Assembly: GCF_010093535.1 (NCBI RefSeq)
Contig: NW_022985171.1
Span: 1,568,364 to 1,632,363 of the forward strand
Length of the DNA: 64,000 nucleotides
Direction of reading: 5' to 3'
DNA from: Lindgomyces ingoldianus
Lineage: Eukaryota; Ascomycota; Dothideomycetes; Pleosporales; Lindgomycetaceae
Part shown: piece after piece, positions 44,269 to 58,264 of the stretch
Numbering within the stretch: position 1 is the first letter of the stretch
Layout: each line of letters begins with the position of its first letter
Notes under the pieces: model-generated
The model's database searches: none
Seen by the model: only the letters and a program-made list of their open reading frames with translations
Told to the model about the DNA's origin: nothing
Position numbers and translations under genes: made by a program

Positions 44269-47200
44269 ACGTACTTTATAGGCGAGTTGCTTACACACCT
44301 GAGTTGCTTACTTTTGCTAAGACCCCACCCTAATAAACTCTATTATAGCCTATAACAACCCGCTCTAGCACTATATAGTACAGTACAGCCTAGAATATTA
44401 TTTAGATACTACTTCTGCTTCTTGCTTACATGTTTGCGCGTTATGCCTAGTCTAATTGCACTATCTGCAGCGCCTTTAGGATAGCTTACCTACTTTAGCT
44501 TACACCTGCTTCTTTGCCTTCTTTCTGTTACTGCGTGCCTTAAACTCCTTTAGAGCTATTAAGCGCAGGCCTTTTTAAATTATTAAGGTCTTTTCTACCT
44601 TAATCTACTTTCTTTTATGTAATTTATATTATGTGGCAGCTTTATTAGCTGCTTAAAGCTTAGTAATTTTCTATTACACTAACACTAGCTTATATATAAT
44701 TATTACTACCTTTTTTAAAACTTTCTTAAACACTTTAACTATAAAAGTTAGTAAACTATTTATATGCTTCTAAATTTTTATTTTTATAAGTATTAATTAT
44801 AACTTAAGTTCTAAGGTATTGCTTAAGGTTTACAACTACTAAGGCTTGTTATATATAAGTAGTAGTAGTAATAGAGTGCATAACTTTATATTAAGGCCTA
44901 TTATAACTTATTATAGGTTAAAAGAAACTAATCTAGCGCTTTAAAACTCTCTTTAGATATTACTAAAAGTAATTATAGTATTATAAGCTGCTTTAAAGCA
45001 TAGTAAGAACTTTATTTTTATAATATAAGTAATCTAGTTGCATATAAGGTTTTTAGCTTAGCACTTATACACTTTTTTTAAAGGAGTAAAACAACCTATA
45101 TTAAATAGCTATAAAAGGTGTAATAAGTAAAAAAGTATATAAATAGTAATAATTTTATTATCTTTATAACGTACTTCATGGGCGAGTCGCTCACACACCC
45201 GAGTCGCTCACTTTTGCCAAGACCCCACCCCAACAAACTCTATTATGGCCTATAATAACCTGCTCTGGCACTATATAGTACAGTACAGCCTAGAATATTA
45301 TTTAGATACTACTTCTGCTTCTTGCTTACACATTTACGTGTTATGCCTAGTCTAATTGCACTATCTGTAGCGCCTTTAGAATAGCTTACCTACTTTAGCT
45401 TGCACCTGCTTCTTTGCCTTCTTTCTATTACTGCGCGCTTTAAACTCCTTTAAAGCTGTTAAGCGTAGGCTTTTTTAAATTATTAAGGTTCTTTTTACCT
45501 TAATCTGCTTTCTTTTATATAATTTATGTTATGTAGCAGCTTTATTAGCTGCTTAAAGCTTAGTAATTTCCTATTACACTAACACTAGCTTATACGCAAT
45601 TATTACTGCCCCCTTTAAGACCTTTTTAAACGCCTTAACTATAGAAGTTAGTAAACTATTTATATGCTTTTAAATCTTTATCTTTATAAGTATTAATTAT
45701 AACCTAAGTTTTAGAGTATTGCTTAGGGTTTACAACTACTAGGGCTTGTTATATATAGGTAGTAGAGGTAATAAAGTGCGTAACTTTATATTAAAGCTTA
45801 TTATAACTTATTATAGGTTAAAAAAAACTAATCTAGCGCCTTAAAACCTTTCTTAGATATTACTAAAAATAATTACAGCATTATAAGCTGCTTTAAAGCA
45901 TAGTAAGAACTTTATTTTTATAATATAAATAATTTAGTTATGTATAAGGTTTTTAGCTTAGCGCTTATACACTTTCTTTAAAGAAGTAAAACAACCTATA
46001 TTAAGTAGCTATAAAAAGTGTAATAAGTAAAAAGGTATATAAATAGTAATAATTTTATTATCTTTATAGTATTACTAAAAATAAAGTAAGTTATAGCTCT
46101 TATAGCTGTTAATAACTAGTAGATAGTAGCTGCTAACAGTACACTTTTTTATATGCGCGTTAAAGTGCTTTAACTAGTCTAAACTAAGCTAATTAGTAGT
46201 CTAGCTGCGCTTAGAAATTATAATACCTTAATTTTAAAGTAGATTTTTCTTTTTATACTAGTTTAAAAAGTAGTTGCTACTTTAAAAGATAATAAAAAGC
46301 AGAATAGCTTACTTTTTAGCATTAATGCCCTAAATAGCTATTATCTACTTCTAGTTACTTAGCTAGACTGCTTTTAGCTATCTTTGTCTCTCTAAACTTA
46401 TAACAACTACTCTAGTAGATATCTAGCCTATTATAAACTCTGTTTTGTTAAAGTTATACATGTTGTTATTTTAGATGCTATACTTAGCTTTAATATTCTC
46501 TATAAGGTTAAACTAGTCTTAAATTACTATAAGATTTTTATAAAAAGCTCTTTTATAGTTATACTTGCGCTTAAACTTTACTTTAAGCTCTAGGTAACAC
46601 TTAACAAACATATTAAGCTAGTTTATGCTAACATAGCCTATATTATGCTTAGCGCGCAAAGAATTAGCTATATTAGCTATAGCTGCTAGCTAGGGGGGAA
46701 ATCCTTGCGCATCTAGCTTAAGTATGTGCTAAATAATTACCTACTTTTTATTATTATCTAGCTTTTATAAGTTAGCTGTATAATTAGCTTAAAAAAGTTG
46801 TCTAGCGCGTTAGTTGCTTATTATTTTTTAAGGGACTCTATAGATAGCTGCAGCGCGTTAGTTAGAAAGTATTGTGTCTTATTTAAGAGCCTAGAGTGTA
46901 AGCTGCATTTAACATTTCTTTAACATGTTTAAGTAGTGTTGTTAGGAATGCATTAGTGTAGAAAAGGTAGTGTAGTAGAGTCTTAGTAAAAGTAAGTAAC
47001 TTAGGTGTGTAAGCAACTCGCCTATAAAGTACGTTAGTATTACTAAAAATAAAGTAAGTTATAGCTCTTATAGCTATTAATAACTAGCAGATAGTAGCTG
47101 CTAATAGTACACTTCTTTATATGCGCGTTAAAGTGCTTTAACTAGTCTAGACTAAGCTAATTAGTAGTCTAGCTACGCTTAAAGATTATAATAACTTAAT

Positions 47201-47996
47201 TTTAAAGTAGATTTTCTTTTTTATACTAGTTTAAAAAGTAGTTGCTACCCTAGAAAATAATAAAAAGTAAAATAGCCTACCTTTTAGCATTAATACTTTA
47301 GATAGCTGTTGTCTACTTCTAGTTACCTAGCTAGACTGCTTTTAGCTGTTCTTATTTCTTAGAACTTATAATAACTACTCTAGTAAATATCTAGCCTATT
47401 ATAAACCTTATTTTATTAAAGTTGTATGTGTTATTATTTTAGATGCTATACTTAGCTTTAATGTTTTTTATAAAGTTAAACTAGCTTTAAATTACTATAA
47501 AATTTTTATAAAAAGCTTTTTTATAGTTATACTTAAACTTTACTTTAAGCTTTAAGTAACACTTAATAAATATATTAAGCTAGTTTATGCTAATATAGCT
47601 TATATTATGCTTAGCGTGTAAAGAATTAGCTATATTAGCTATAGCTACTAGCTAGAGGGGAAATCCTTACACATTTAGCTTAAGTATGTGCTAAATAATT
47701 ACCTACTTTTTGTTATTATCTAGCTTTTATAAGTTAGCTATATAATTAGCTTAGAAAAGTTATCTAGTGTGTTAGTTACTTATTATTTTTTAAGAGACTT
47801 TATAAATAGCTACAGCGTGTTACTTAAAAAGTGTTATGTTTTATTTAAAAGCTTAAAGTGTAAGCTGCATTTAACATTCCTTTAACATGTTTAAGTAGTG
47901 TTGTTAGAAATGCATTAGTGTAGAAAAAGTAGTGTAGTAGAGTCTTAGTAAAAGTAAGCAACTTAGGTGTGTAAGCAACTTGCCTATAAAGTACGT
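44269..47996 (-). mobile_element. Fot1/pogo-type transposon C, inserted in D and split by A
   Basis: Ends ACGTACTTTATAGGCGAGTT and ...TGCCTATAAAGTACGT, flanked by TA on both sides (44,267-44,268 and 47,997-47,998). The flanks AAGCATA and AATAGTTTACTAAC join to the continuous sequence seen, reverse-complemented, inside the other copies. Without A (45,169-47,034) it is about 1.86 kb. The transposase is on the minus strand and heavily mutated. Confidence 0.9.
45169..47034 (-). mobile_element. Fot1/pogo-type transposon A, inserted in C (1866 bp)
   Basis: Complete element with ~55-bp inverted termini (ACGTACTTCATGGGCGAGTC / ...ACTCGCCTATAAAGTACGT) and TA duplications at 45,167-45,168 and 47,035-47,036. 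Its own interior shows the empty site (ATCTTTATAGTATTAC) into which it inserted in C. 1.87 kb is the size of Fot1-type elements with one ~540-aa transposase, here on the minus strand and broken. The left terminus keeps the unmutated sequence (CGAGTCGCTCACACACCCGA). Confidence 0.93.
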
Positions 47997-48178
47997 TAAA
48001 TAGTTTACTAACTTTTATAGTTAAAGTGTTTAAAAAAGTTTTAAAAAAAGTAGTAATAATTATATATAAGCTAGTATTAGTATAATAAAAACTTACTAAG
48101 CTTTAAGTAGCTAATAAGGCTACTATATAACATAAATTATATAAAAGAAAGTAAATTAAAGTAAAAAAAACTTTAATA

Positions 48179-49971
48179 ACGTACTTTACAAGCAAGTTAC
48201 TTACACACCTAAGTTGCTTACTTTTGCTAAGACCCCACCCTAACAAACTCTATTATAGCCTATAACAACCTGCTCTAGCACTATATAGTATAGTATAGCC
48301 TAGAATATTATTTAGATACTACTTCTACTTCTTACTTACACATTTATGTGTTATGCCTAGTCTAATTACACTGTCTACAGCGCCTTTAAAATAGCTTACT
48401 TACTTTAGCTTACACTTACTTTTTTACTTTTTTTTTATTACTATGCACTTTAAACTTTTTTAAAGCTGTTAAGTATAAGCTTTTTTAAATTATTAAAGTT
48501 TTTTTATTTTAATTTACTTTTTTTTATATAATTTATGTTATGTAGTAGCTTTATTAGCTACTTAAAGCTTAGTAATTTCTTATTATACTAATACTAGCTT
48601 ATATATAATTATTACTGCTTTTTTTAAGACCTTTTTAAATACTTTAACTATAAAAGTTAGTAAACTATTTATATACTTTTAAATTTTTATTTTTATAAGC
48701 ATTAATTATAACTTAAGTTTTAAAGTATTACTTAAAGTTTATAACTACTAGAGCTTATTATATATAAGTAGTAGTAGTAATAAAGTGCATAACTTTATAT
48801 TAAAGCTTATTATAACTTATTATAAGTTAAAAAAAACTAATTTAGCGCTTTAAAACTTTTCTTAAATATTACTAAAAGTAATTATAGCATTATAAGCTAC
48901 TTTAAAGTATAGTAAGAACTTTATTTTTATAATATAAATAATTTAGTTATGTATAAAGTTTTTAGCTTAGCGCCTATACACTTTTTTTAAAAAAGTAAAA
49001 TAACCTACATTAAGTAGCTATAAAAAGTGTAATAAGTAAAAAAGTATATAAATAATAATAATTTTATTATTTTTATAGTATTACTAAAAATAAAGTAAGT
49101 TATAGCTTTTATAGCTATTAATAACTAATAAATAGTAGTTACTAATAGTATACTTTTTTATATGCATATTAAAGTGCTTTAACTAGTCTAAACTAAGCTA
49201 ATTAGTAGTCTAGCTATGCTTAAAAATTATAATAACTTAATTTTAAAGTAAACTTTTTTTTATACTAGTTTAAAAAGTAGTTACTACTTTAAAAAATAAT
49301 AAAAAGTAAAATAGCCTACTTTTTAGTATTAATGCTTTAAATAGCTGTTGTCTACTTTTAGTTACCTAGCTAGACTACTTTTAGCTATTTTTATCTTTTT
49401 AAACTTATAATAACTACTCTAGTAAATATCTAGCTTATTATAAACCTTATTTTATTAAAGTTAGATATATTATTATTTTAAATACTATACTTAGCTTTAA
49501 TATTTTTTATAAAGTTAAACTAGCTTTAAATTATTATAAAATTTTTATAAAAAGCATTTTTATAGTTATAGTTATACTTAAACTTTACTTTAAGCTTTAA
49601 GTAACACTTAATAAATATATTAAGCTAGTTTATACTAATATAGCTTATATTATGCTTAGTGTGTAAAAAATTAGCTATATTAGCTATAGCTACTAGCTAA
49701 AAAGAAAATCCTTATATATTTAGCTTAAAAAAGTTATCTAGTGTGTTAGTTACTTATTATTTTTTAAAAAAACTTTATAAATAGCTATAGCATGTTACTT
49801 AAAAAGTATTATATTTTAATTAAAAGCTTAAAGTGTAAGCTATATTTAACATTTTTTTAATATATTTAAGTAGTGTTATTAGAAATGCATTAGTGTAAAA
49901 AAAGTAGTGTAGTAAGGTCTTAGTAAAAGTAAGCAACTTAGGTGTGTTAGTAACTTGCCTGTAAAGTACGT
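48179..49971 (-). mobile_element. Fot1/pogo-type transposon B, inserted in D (~1.79 kb)
   Basis: Ends ACGTACTTTACAAGCAAGTT and ...CTTGCCTGTAAAGTACGT with TA on both sides (48,177-48,178 and 49,972-49,973). The flanks CTTTAA and ATTTAAAAAGGC join to give continuous element-D sequence. Slightly shorter than A through internal loss of ~70 bases. Transposase relic on the minus strand. Confidence 0.9.
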
Positions 49972-50098
49972 TAATTTAAAAAGGCTTATACTTAACAGCT
50001 TTAAAAGAGTTTAAGGCGTATAGTAATAAAAAAAAGTAAAAAAGTAAGTGTAAGCTAAAGTAGGTAAGCTATTCTAAAGGCGCTATAAATAGTGTAAT

Positions 50099-53000
50099 GT
50101 TATAATCCTTACTCCGACAAAATAGTATTTTCGGGAGTACTACAGCCTGTGGTTATGTTAGAGAGTAAGGGGAAGGACTTAGCTGGATCGGGTGTACAGT
50201 CCGTTGAGCAGAGTATAGGTGAGGCGGGGGTAAAGAAGGCAGATTGTAGTTTAGCCTAGCAGCTGTATAGGGAGCTAGCAAACCTAATCTAAAAGGATAA
50301 AAAAGAAGGTATATATAGTGTAAAATATATAAGGCAGTAATGTCCTCTTTATAAAAGTTTTAATGCCTTTTAGTCTATTAGGTAGGTAAAGACTAAATAG
50401 TAATTACAGCCTTCTAGCTATAGTTATAATTAAGATTATATACATAAGGTTTGCATGCAGTGCATGCTATGCATGTTTGCATGTTTGTTGCCTGCATAGC
50501 CTGCATAGCCTGTAAACCTGTAAAGCCTGTAGTCTTATTAGATAATACACTCTACTAGGCTTTTATTTAAAAGCTAAAGCTATTTTTTATTTATCCTATT
50601 ATATAACTTATTTAACATAAGGTTAAGCATTTTTTATCTTTTATTACTTAGGCTATAAGAAACAGCTAATAAGAAAATTATAGTTAGTTTATTAGCTATA
50701 ACACACAGGCTTCTCTCTTAGTTAGTGTTCTTGCTGTTATAGTGTTCTTACTGCAAGCATTAGTTTTTCTTTTTAGCTAGTGTGTACCTGTCTTTAAAGC
50801 CTTTCCTAATGTTTAACTTTCTTAACTATGCTTTATTAAGCTTTTTATTTCTTTGCTGCTGCTTGTTATCTTTGCACTATTACTTATCTTAATCCTCTTT
50901 ATTATACTAAGATGTGTCTTTATAGTGCCTGTTATTTAAGCAGTTCCTCTTATGTAATGTCCTTATTATTAGACAAGTGTGTAAAATGTGTGTAAAAAGG
51001 GGGTTATTATAATGCTTTTATATCTAATGCTGCATAGAATTATCTAAAGCAAGAGTGTAAAAAGCTGCTAGCAAGGTTAAAAGTAATTTAAAAGAATAAA
51101 ATATGTAAAAAAAAAGTATTAAAAAAAAGTTACTAAAGCGCTTTTAGCTAATTATTTCTTATTAAAAAAAAGCCTATAAATAGTTAAAGGTGCTAGAGAA
51201 TTAAAAAGTAAAGTATCTAAAAAAAAACCTCTTATTTTTAGATAAGCTTAAAGCGCTTAAGGTAAAAGCTATAAGTTTTTCTTCTCTTTAACCTATGTTA
51301 AAAGGTTGTAGGCTTCCTACATTATAGCTAGCTAGTGCTGCTGTAGTTTTATCTAGTAATAATATTTTCTAAGCTAAAAAGCTTTCTTTAAAGTAGTTTT
51401 ATTTAAAAGAGATTCTAAGTACTTATAAAAGACTAAAGAGGCATTTAATAGGCTTCTAATAAGTTTTTAAGTGCTTTTACTAGTAGGCTATTTTTTTATT
51501 TAATTAAATATTTGTTTTCTTAGTAATCTAAAATTTATTTTATTTTATATTCTTTTTCTTCTTCTTTTTATCTAGTAGTTGCTAGTAGAATAGTCTTAAG
51601 CATAAGTTTAAGCTTAAAAATATAAAACTAGAGATGTATTTACATTTCTTTAGGTAACTTAAGTTTATAAATGCTAGAACATGTTTATATAACTTTATAA
51701 AGTTTTATACATTTTTTTATAAGCTTTTTAAAAGGTCTTAGTGTTTTAAAATTCTTTATATCTAAATATATATAGTTATTTAGGTAGATCTCTAGTGCTA
51801 GTTAGTGTTTTTAGTCTACTACTTTCTTTATAGCGTCCTAAGCTAACTATGCTTCTTTAGTTAATTTCTAATATAGTTTCTAAAGTTTTACTATTTAGTC
51901 TATAGCTTCTAAGAGATTTGTTAGTTGTGTTTTATAAAGCTTATACAATAAAAAATATCTAAAATTAGCTTTATATAAGGTCTTTTAAGTTATAGCTAAT
52001 TCTGTAGTATTAATTATAAGTTATGCTATTAGCAGCTATTCTACCTAGTTATCTTATTTATATAATACATATTTACATAAGTATTTTTCTACCTTTACAT
52101 TTACTCTTTCTGTTTGTCTGTCTGTTTATAGGTAGTAGGCTATAGAGAGTTTATAGTTAATCTTTAAGTGCTTAACTACTACTGTCTAATACTTACTTAT
52201 AAATAGTTTATTATAGTCTAAGATAATAATTTTTAGGTAGCTATAAGTAGCTAAGACATTTTTTTTCTAGTTTAAATATAAATTTTTTTAGCTATAATGC
52301 TTTTGTCTAAAGGCTATAAGTAAATAAACTTTATAGTTTTATTAATAACTTATATAATTATATTATAGAGTCTTTCTGTGCTAAGTTCTTATAATAGTAG
52401 TAGGCTAGTAATAAAATCTATAGTTATTATAGTCTATAGTTAACTTAGTGCTGTAATTAGTTAGAGTAGTCTATATAGTTTGTGCTGTCTTAGGTTGTTT
52501 TTACTATAAATGTTACATTCTTATAAAACTTTAGTGCATAGATGCTTTAGTTAGGGCACTTTTTATAGTATAGCATTTTTAATTTTTTTCTATAGTAATC
52601 TAATTTTAGAGTGTCTAAATATAGAGGCTTTATAATATTCTTTTATTAAGTTTTTCTATTCTTGTTTAACTATTATAAAAGAACATAGTAGTTTTTTTTA
52701 GTTTAGTTCTTTATAAACTAGGCTTTTTAGAGTTTTTTTAAAGATTATAAATTCTTCTAAGTTTTTTTTATTTTTTTTAAAATAGTTAAAATGTTAGCTA
52801 AGAGTGTCTACTTACTAGTTGCTACTTCTAGCCACATGTTTAATAACAAAGTTAAATTGTGCTAGTTCTATAGCCTATTATATATACATTAGTAAGAGTT
52901 TTTTAGTAGTAAGAAAAGTAATAAGGTTTATGTAGTTAGTAAAGATTATAAATTATTAACTAAAACTTTAAAGCTTTACTTTTTAGTTTCTACATACATT

Positions 53001-53154
53001 AACTATAGCTTTTAGTTCTTTGTTAAGAATAGTGTACTTTTATTTTAATAGTGTAAACTTTGCTAAATAGTAAGCTATAGGGTGCTATTAACTATTCTTT
53101 TGTTTTTAAGAGAGTGCTGCTCTTTCTGCTCTAAAAAAAGCATTAGTATGCACT
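50099..53154 (-). mobile_element. Second gypsy family, reverse-oriented degraded fragment
   Basis: Reading the complementary strand, ~52,830-52,875 gives the gypsy RNase H/RT end (AIELAQFNFVIKHVA) and ~52,095-52,145 gives QTDRQTERVNVKVEKYL, the conserved end of a gypsy integrase core. The family differs from the 37,025 element. The left part (50,100-50,300) keeps unmutated GC-richer DNA that may be LTR. Truncated on the right by the copia insertion at 53,155. A short run of GCATGC/GCATAGCCT repeats sits at ~50,450-50,535. Confidence 0.7.
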
Positions 53155-53455
53155 TGTCAGATTTGCGCACCTACTGTCAAGACAGGAGGAACGCTTGACA
53201 AAAGCTGCTACATAGTACAAGCAATAAGCTTAAACAGTATGTTACTGTAAATTGCAGCATTTTGCAGGCTAGTCGCGCATAGGGCAAGTGCGCAAGGGAC
53301 TTAGATTAGCAAAACAAAAAGCTAAGCAACATAAGTAGAGCAGAAAAAGGATTAATAAATTAACATAATTAATATAATTAATTAATTATCCTATACATTA
53401 TATCTAAACCTATTATTTATCTTAGGAAGCCTAGAAATAGTGCTTTAATTTAACA
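53155..53455 (+). repeat. copia copy 2, 5' LTR (301 bp)
   Basis: Matches 5080-5380 closely and lacks the 30-base duplication. The first ~45 bases are unmutated and the remainder is RIP-changed. Confidence 0.93.
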
Positions 53456-53487
53456 ATTAAGAGTCTTAGTGCCTCTATTAATACAAA

Positions 53488-54600
53488 ATGGCCACCCAGC
53501 CTCCTTGAGACGCGACAGTCGTCCTTCAAGACCACACTGACTACAGAGCCTGGATGATGCAGCTGCAATTGAGATGTGTAGCGCACAGCATCTGGCCGCA
53601 AGTGGACCTTAAGTTAACTATCTAAATAATCTCTAAACTAAGAGCTCTAGAGATGCTGCTAATAGCTAAGTTTTTACTAGCCTCTAATATTAAAACGCCT
53701 ACGCACCTAAATAAGCTATTAATAAGTAGTGTTAGAGCCTTTAAAGAAGCTATTAAATACTACAAGATTAAAGCTAATAAGTATAAAAGTAATAGACATA
53801 ATTATAAAAAAGAGTAATTAAGCTTTTAATAAATTATTGTCTTTATTTAGTTAATAGTTAGCCTGCATCTGCAGTGTACATGCTGTTCCCTAGATTAACT
53901 ACTTAGACAGTAGATTACAAACCTTAAAGCTACAGTAGGCGTTAACAACTAATTTAAACAAGAATGTGTGCATAACTAATATAATGCATCTCTAAAGCTG
54001 CTAAGAAACGCGAGCATATAGGACCTATAGCTAGCAGAGTATGACTACGCTGCTATAGAAGCGGAGACATAAAATGTTCTAAAAACAACATAGTTTAATG
54101 CTATAGCAAAGAACTTTTTAACTACTATAAATAAAGTTGCCTCTTATTAGTCTATAACTTTTTAAAAAAGCAGACAGTTCACACTAAACATAAATTAGAA
54201 AGAAATAATAAAGCGCTTTTAAAAACATATAATGTTAAATTATCTAATACATATAAAAAAGCATAAAGCTGCCTTTATAATAAATAACTTATTATACTTT
54301 ACTAAAAGTAAAAAGACTACCTAAGGCATAAATAAAGACGCCTGTAGTGCAGAAGTTGCAACATTAAGAAAATAAAGTAGACCTTAACATTAACATTATT
54401 AAAAAGATAATAAGAAGTTATTTTTAAGCTAAAAACCTACTAAAACAAGAAGCACTAAATGTCCTACATGTAGACACATCTATGCACTAAAGGACTGCTT
54501 CTATGTCTATTTAGACAGAGCACTAAACTAGTAGATGCTAAATAAGAGAGTTAAAGAGCTTGTAGCATTAAAGTGTAAGTATAACTTAGAATTTTAAAGC
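53488..54600 (+). pseudogene. copia copy 2 gag (broken by stops)
   Basis: ATG at 53,488; the first ~40 codons match copy 1, including the TGA at codon 7. 54,381-54,600 supplies the sequence that the gypsy insertion and gap hide in copy 1, including a possible zinc-knuckle segment (TKCPTC near 54,450). Confidence 0.7.
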
Positions 54601-57600
54601 CTACTAAAAGGGCAGCGTAGATATAATTTAAGAATACTAATTCTAAAGAGTTTACATACACCTACGCTAAAGATATAAAAAGACTAACTTAAAAGCTAGA
54701 AAGTATTAAGAGTTAAGGCAGCTGCATTACTAGCTATAGTTAATTTAAACTAGAACAGATATCTACTAAGAGAATTATTTATCTTTAACTTAGGCTTAAC
54801 ATGCTATATTATAAATAATTTTAATTAGATTTATAACTATTATCTACTAACACTAAAAGACTTTATTTAGTTTAGAAACTCTTATGTATAGATTTAAGGC
54901 TACAAATTAATTACACTAAGCCTAAAAAGTAAGCATAGAACACATAGTTAAGCATATAGTCTTGTACTACATAACGCTGCACTGTGCCTAGACCTGCTGT
55001 GCAACCTAGTCTTGTTCTGCCTACTGTAACAGAAAGGAATCTAGTAGGACACATAAGCAGAGCTAACTGCTCTAAAGGCCTTAGACAGAATAATAATTAA
55101 AGATCTTATAAAGATCTATAGCTAATAGGTGTTAAAGTACTATCTACTATAAAAGGGCTTATATTATACACACATAATTAACACAAGAACTAAATGTAGT
55201 CTATAAAAGGCATTAGTAGAGCTATAGCATAAGTGTCTAGGACACCCTAGACTAGCTACACTTTAACACCTTGTACAGTAAGCTAAGGGGGTGTAAATTA
55301 AAGGAATTACAACAGTCTAATGTAACTTGTGTAGCAGAGCTAAGATACAATAATAAATTAGCTGCACACTATAAATTAGTAATAGTAGACCTAGTAAGAG
55401 ACTGTTAATTAATTTCTATGCATATAAAGCATAGAGCATTATAAAAAAGCAGAGTTAAATGCTAATTACTAATAAGTATTTTAGCCTCTAGTAAGACCTT
55501 TACTTTAAAAATAATAAGCCTACTAAATTAATTATTAAAGCTTTTATAATCTTTATTCTTTTTTTAAAGAACTATTATAATATTACTATAAAAGTTATTA
55601 AAGCTAATAATAAGATTATAATAGTAAAACTAGAGGTAGAACACTAGCTAGCATTATATAGAATAACTGTTAAGCCTTTAGCACTAGATACACAAGCCTA
55701 GAACAGAGGAGCTAAACGCTTAGAGGGTGTAAATAAGAAGAAGTTATAGGCTATGCAACTAAATGCTAACCTACTATAGGATGTATAGCCATACATTACT
55801 AGAGCCAGCGTATACCTATACAATTAGACGCTAAACTATGCTAATAACTAGAAGACACTATACAAGATCTTCTTTACACAAGTAGCTTTAAATAATAAAG
55901 TTATTATGTTAATTTAAAAGCTAAGCTTTACACATCTAAAAGCCTATAGCTATAAAGCATTTATAATAACTAATAACACACATTAGAACAAATCTAAGCT
56001 ACAGAGGCTAGACCTAAAGGCGTAGATTAGATATCTAGTTAGGTACTAATTATTAAACATCTACTGCGTATAGATACTACTGCTAGCAAAAGTAATCTAT
56101 ACATGCAATGTTATTTTTAATAAACACTTAATTTTTAGTAGTAAGCCTAAAGACTTAATAGATAACCTTATACATAACATAGTAAAGAAAATTGCTATAT
56201 ATATTAGAATAATTAAGCTTCTAACACCTAGTTATTAGCTAGAGATAGAGTTATTCTATAAAGACAACACTATAGATAATATATTAAATTTTAATAAAGT
56301 AGACCTACTAAGATACTATTAAAGAAGGAAGATTAGAGATAACTATTTATCTCCTCTAAATACTCTGCTACCTGCAGCATTGCTTATGCAGTTAATAGCT
56401 AGAGTAGCACTAAAGCTAAGCTAAATAAGGTTGTTAAAGACTATACTATAGGCTGCAGCCTTTATAGCTAGTATAAGATTTAAAAGTGTAGGAAAGCATA
56501 GTAGTAAAACGCTAGATAAAGTAGCATTAATAAAAATGCTATATAAAAGAAAGACACTTTATAGAAGCTAGCTGCTACCTCTGCTATTAACCTAAAAGCA
56601 ACTAGAGAAGCACCTTCTATATAAGATGTTTAAGGCAGCAGAAAGAACGCACTTAGATAGTTATTAGACAATAAAATCTTAGACAGAGGTCTAGATAAAG
56701 CTAATTAAGGCAGCTAGATAGCAGATCCTAGATTATATGTAGGTGTACACCTACAAGCTTAACAAGCACTATAGATTGTAAAGATGTAAGGCGCAACTAG
56801 TAGTTTACAGTAATTAATAAAGAAACATTACTACATAAGACACCTACACTGCTACCCTAGCAGGACGCTTATTTTAAATGCTAATAGTAATATCTGCACG
56901 CTTTAACCTAGAGCTTAAATAATACAACATAACTAACGCGTTTATACATGCAGCAATTAACCGCAATATCTACATGCAGATGCTAAGAGGCTATTAGAAA
57001 CTAGGTATAATACTAAAGCTTTAAAAAGCACTATACAGCCTATAAATTTTTTCTCTACTCTAGTAACACTATTTTATAACAACTCTTAAAGGCCTTAGGT
57101 TCTTAGCTGTTCTACATAAACTCTACTACATAACTAAAGCTAGAATATTTGTCTTCTTCTATGTAGACAACCTTATTATTGTGTACAGAAAAGGCTCTAA
57201 AGCAGATGCACAGCGTGTAGTAGACTAGTTACAAGAGAAGTATACCCTAATAGAAGGCAAGGACCTATAATAGTTCCTAGAAGTTAAGATTATTAGAAAT
57301 TAACAGTAATAAATAATTTAGCTGTTATAAGCCTTATATATTAATAAGATAGCTAGGCTAGCTAACAGAAAGAACCTGCAGCATACTACACTTATAAGTA
57401 GGATTAAACTTATGCTGTAATCTAGTTTTGCAACCCTATTAGAAGTAAATTAATATTAGCAGAAGATTAGATCTCTACTCTTTACAGCAGTCACTACAAG
57501 ACTAAACATTGCCTTTGCTACATCACGCCTTACACAGTTTCTCACAAATCCCGCATCTAACTATTAGGATGCAGCTAATTAAGTCATCCTGTACCTACAT

Positions 57601-58230
57601 GCGACACAGACGTACGCACTCTAATTAGGAGGAGAAGACTACCTTGTAGTAGTAAGCAATGCGTTATTTATAGATAATACACTAAATAGAAAGAGCTTTT
57701 AGGGCTATATTATTTAACTATTTAGTAGATAGATTGCATAGTAAGCAAATAAACAAGATATAGTTACAACATTAATAATAAAAGCAGAATTACTTGCACT
57801 GTTCTAAGTTGCTAAGGAAGCTATGTTTATAAAAATGCTTTTTAACAAACTATAGGTTAAGCTGCCTAATTTAACTATTATAATTTAGTGCAATAATAAG
57901 CAGATAATTTAACTAGTAAATAAAAAAATATCTTAACTTTAAACTAAGCTCTAACATGTTAACATCTATAACTACTAGCTCTAACAGGAAGTCTCTTAAC
58001 AAACAATTAAGGTTGTCTATGTCCCCTTTAGTAAGATGCTTGCAGACAGACTTACTAAAGCGCTTTTAGTTAGCAAATAGCTAAGCTTTCTTTAGCAAAT
58101 TTAGCTAGTTAACGTTAGGGAGAGGATAGTTAGTTAGGAAGCAGATATAGAAGAGATTAAAGCAAGAATAGAAGCCCTAGAAGCATACTAAGGTTGCGCA
58201 ATTAGGAACCAGCTTAAAGCATGTCTAAGC
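54601..58230 (+). pseudogene. copia copy 2 pol (degraded)
   Basis: Integrase C-terminal block ~56,010-56,130, RT motif FYVDNLIIVY at ~57,156-57,186 and RNase H block (AKEAMFIKMLF, VVYVPFSKMLADRLTKAL) at ~57,810-58,080. Stops in all frames, many at positions expected to be Trp or Gln. Slightly different RIP changes from copy 1. Confidence 0.85.
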
Positions 58231-58240
58231 TAAGAGGGTG

Positions 58241-58264
58241 TGTTAGATTTGCGCACCTACTGTC
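58241..58264 (+). repeat. copia copy 2, 3' LTR stub (24 bp)
   Basis: TGTTAGATTTGCGCACCTAC plus TGTC, preceded by purine tract AAGAGGGTG, then an abrupt change to TGTAACGATCC. Confidence 0.85.

Larger units (their letters stand above)
36964..50098 (+). mobile_element. Fot1/pogo-type transposon D, host of nested insertions
   Basis: The left end ACGTACTTCACAGGCAAGTT follows a TA (36,962-36,963). The element is interrupted by a gypsy (37,025-42,686), by Fot1 element C (44,269-47,996) and by Fot1 element B (48,179-49,971). Removing them gives a single element colinear with A but in the opposite orientation, so its transposase reads on the plus strand. It stops at ~50,098 in GCTATTCTAAAGGCGCTATA, about 175 bases short of the second terminus. 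The core of the element, without insertions, is about 1.7 kb. Confidence 0.85.
53155..58264 (+). mobile_element. Ty1/copia LTR retrotransposon copy 2, 3' LTR truncated
   Basis: Same family as 5080-16,017 but uninterrupted. The 5' LTR is followed by gag, integrase, RT, RNase H and the purine tract. Only the first 24 bases of the 3' LTR remain (58,241-58,264) before an unrelated GC-rich sequence starts. It has lost its coding capacity through RIP. Confidence 0.92.
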
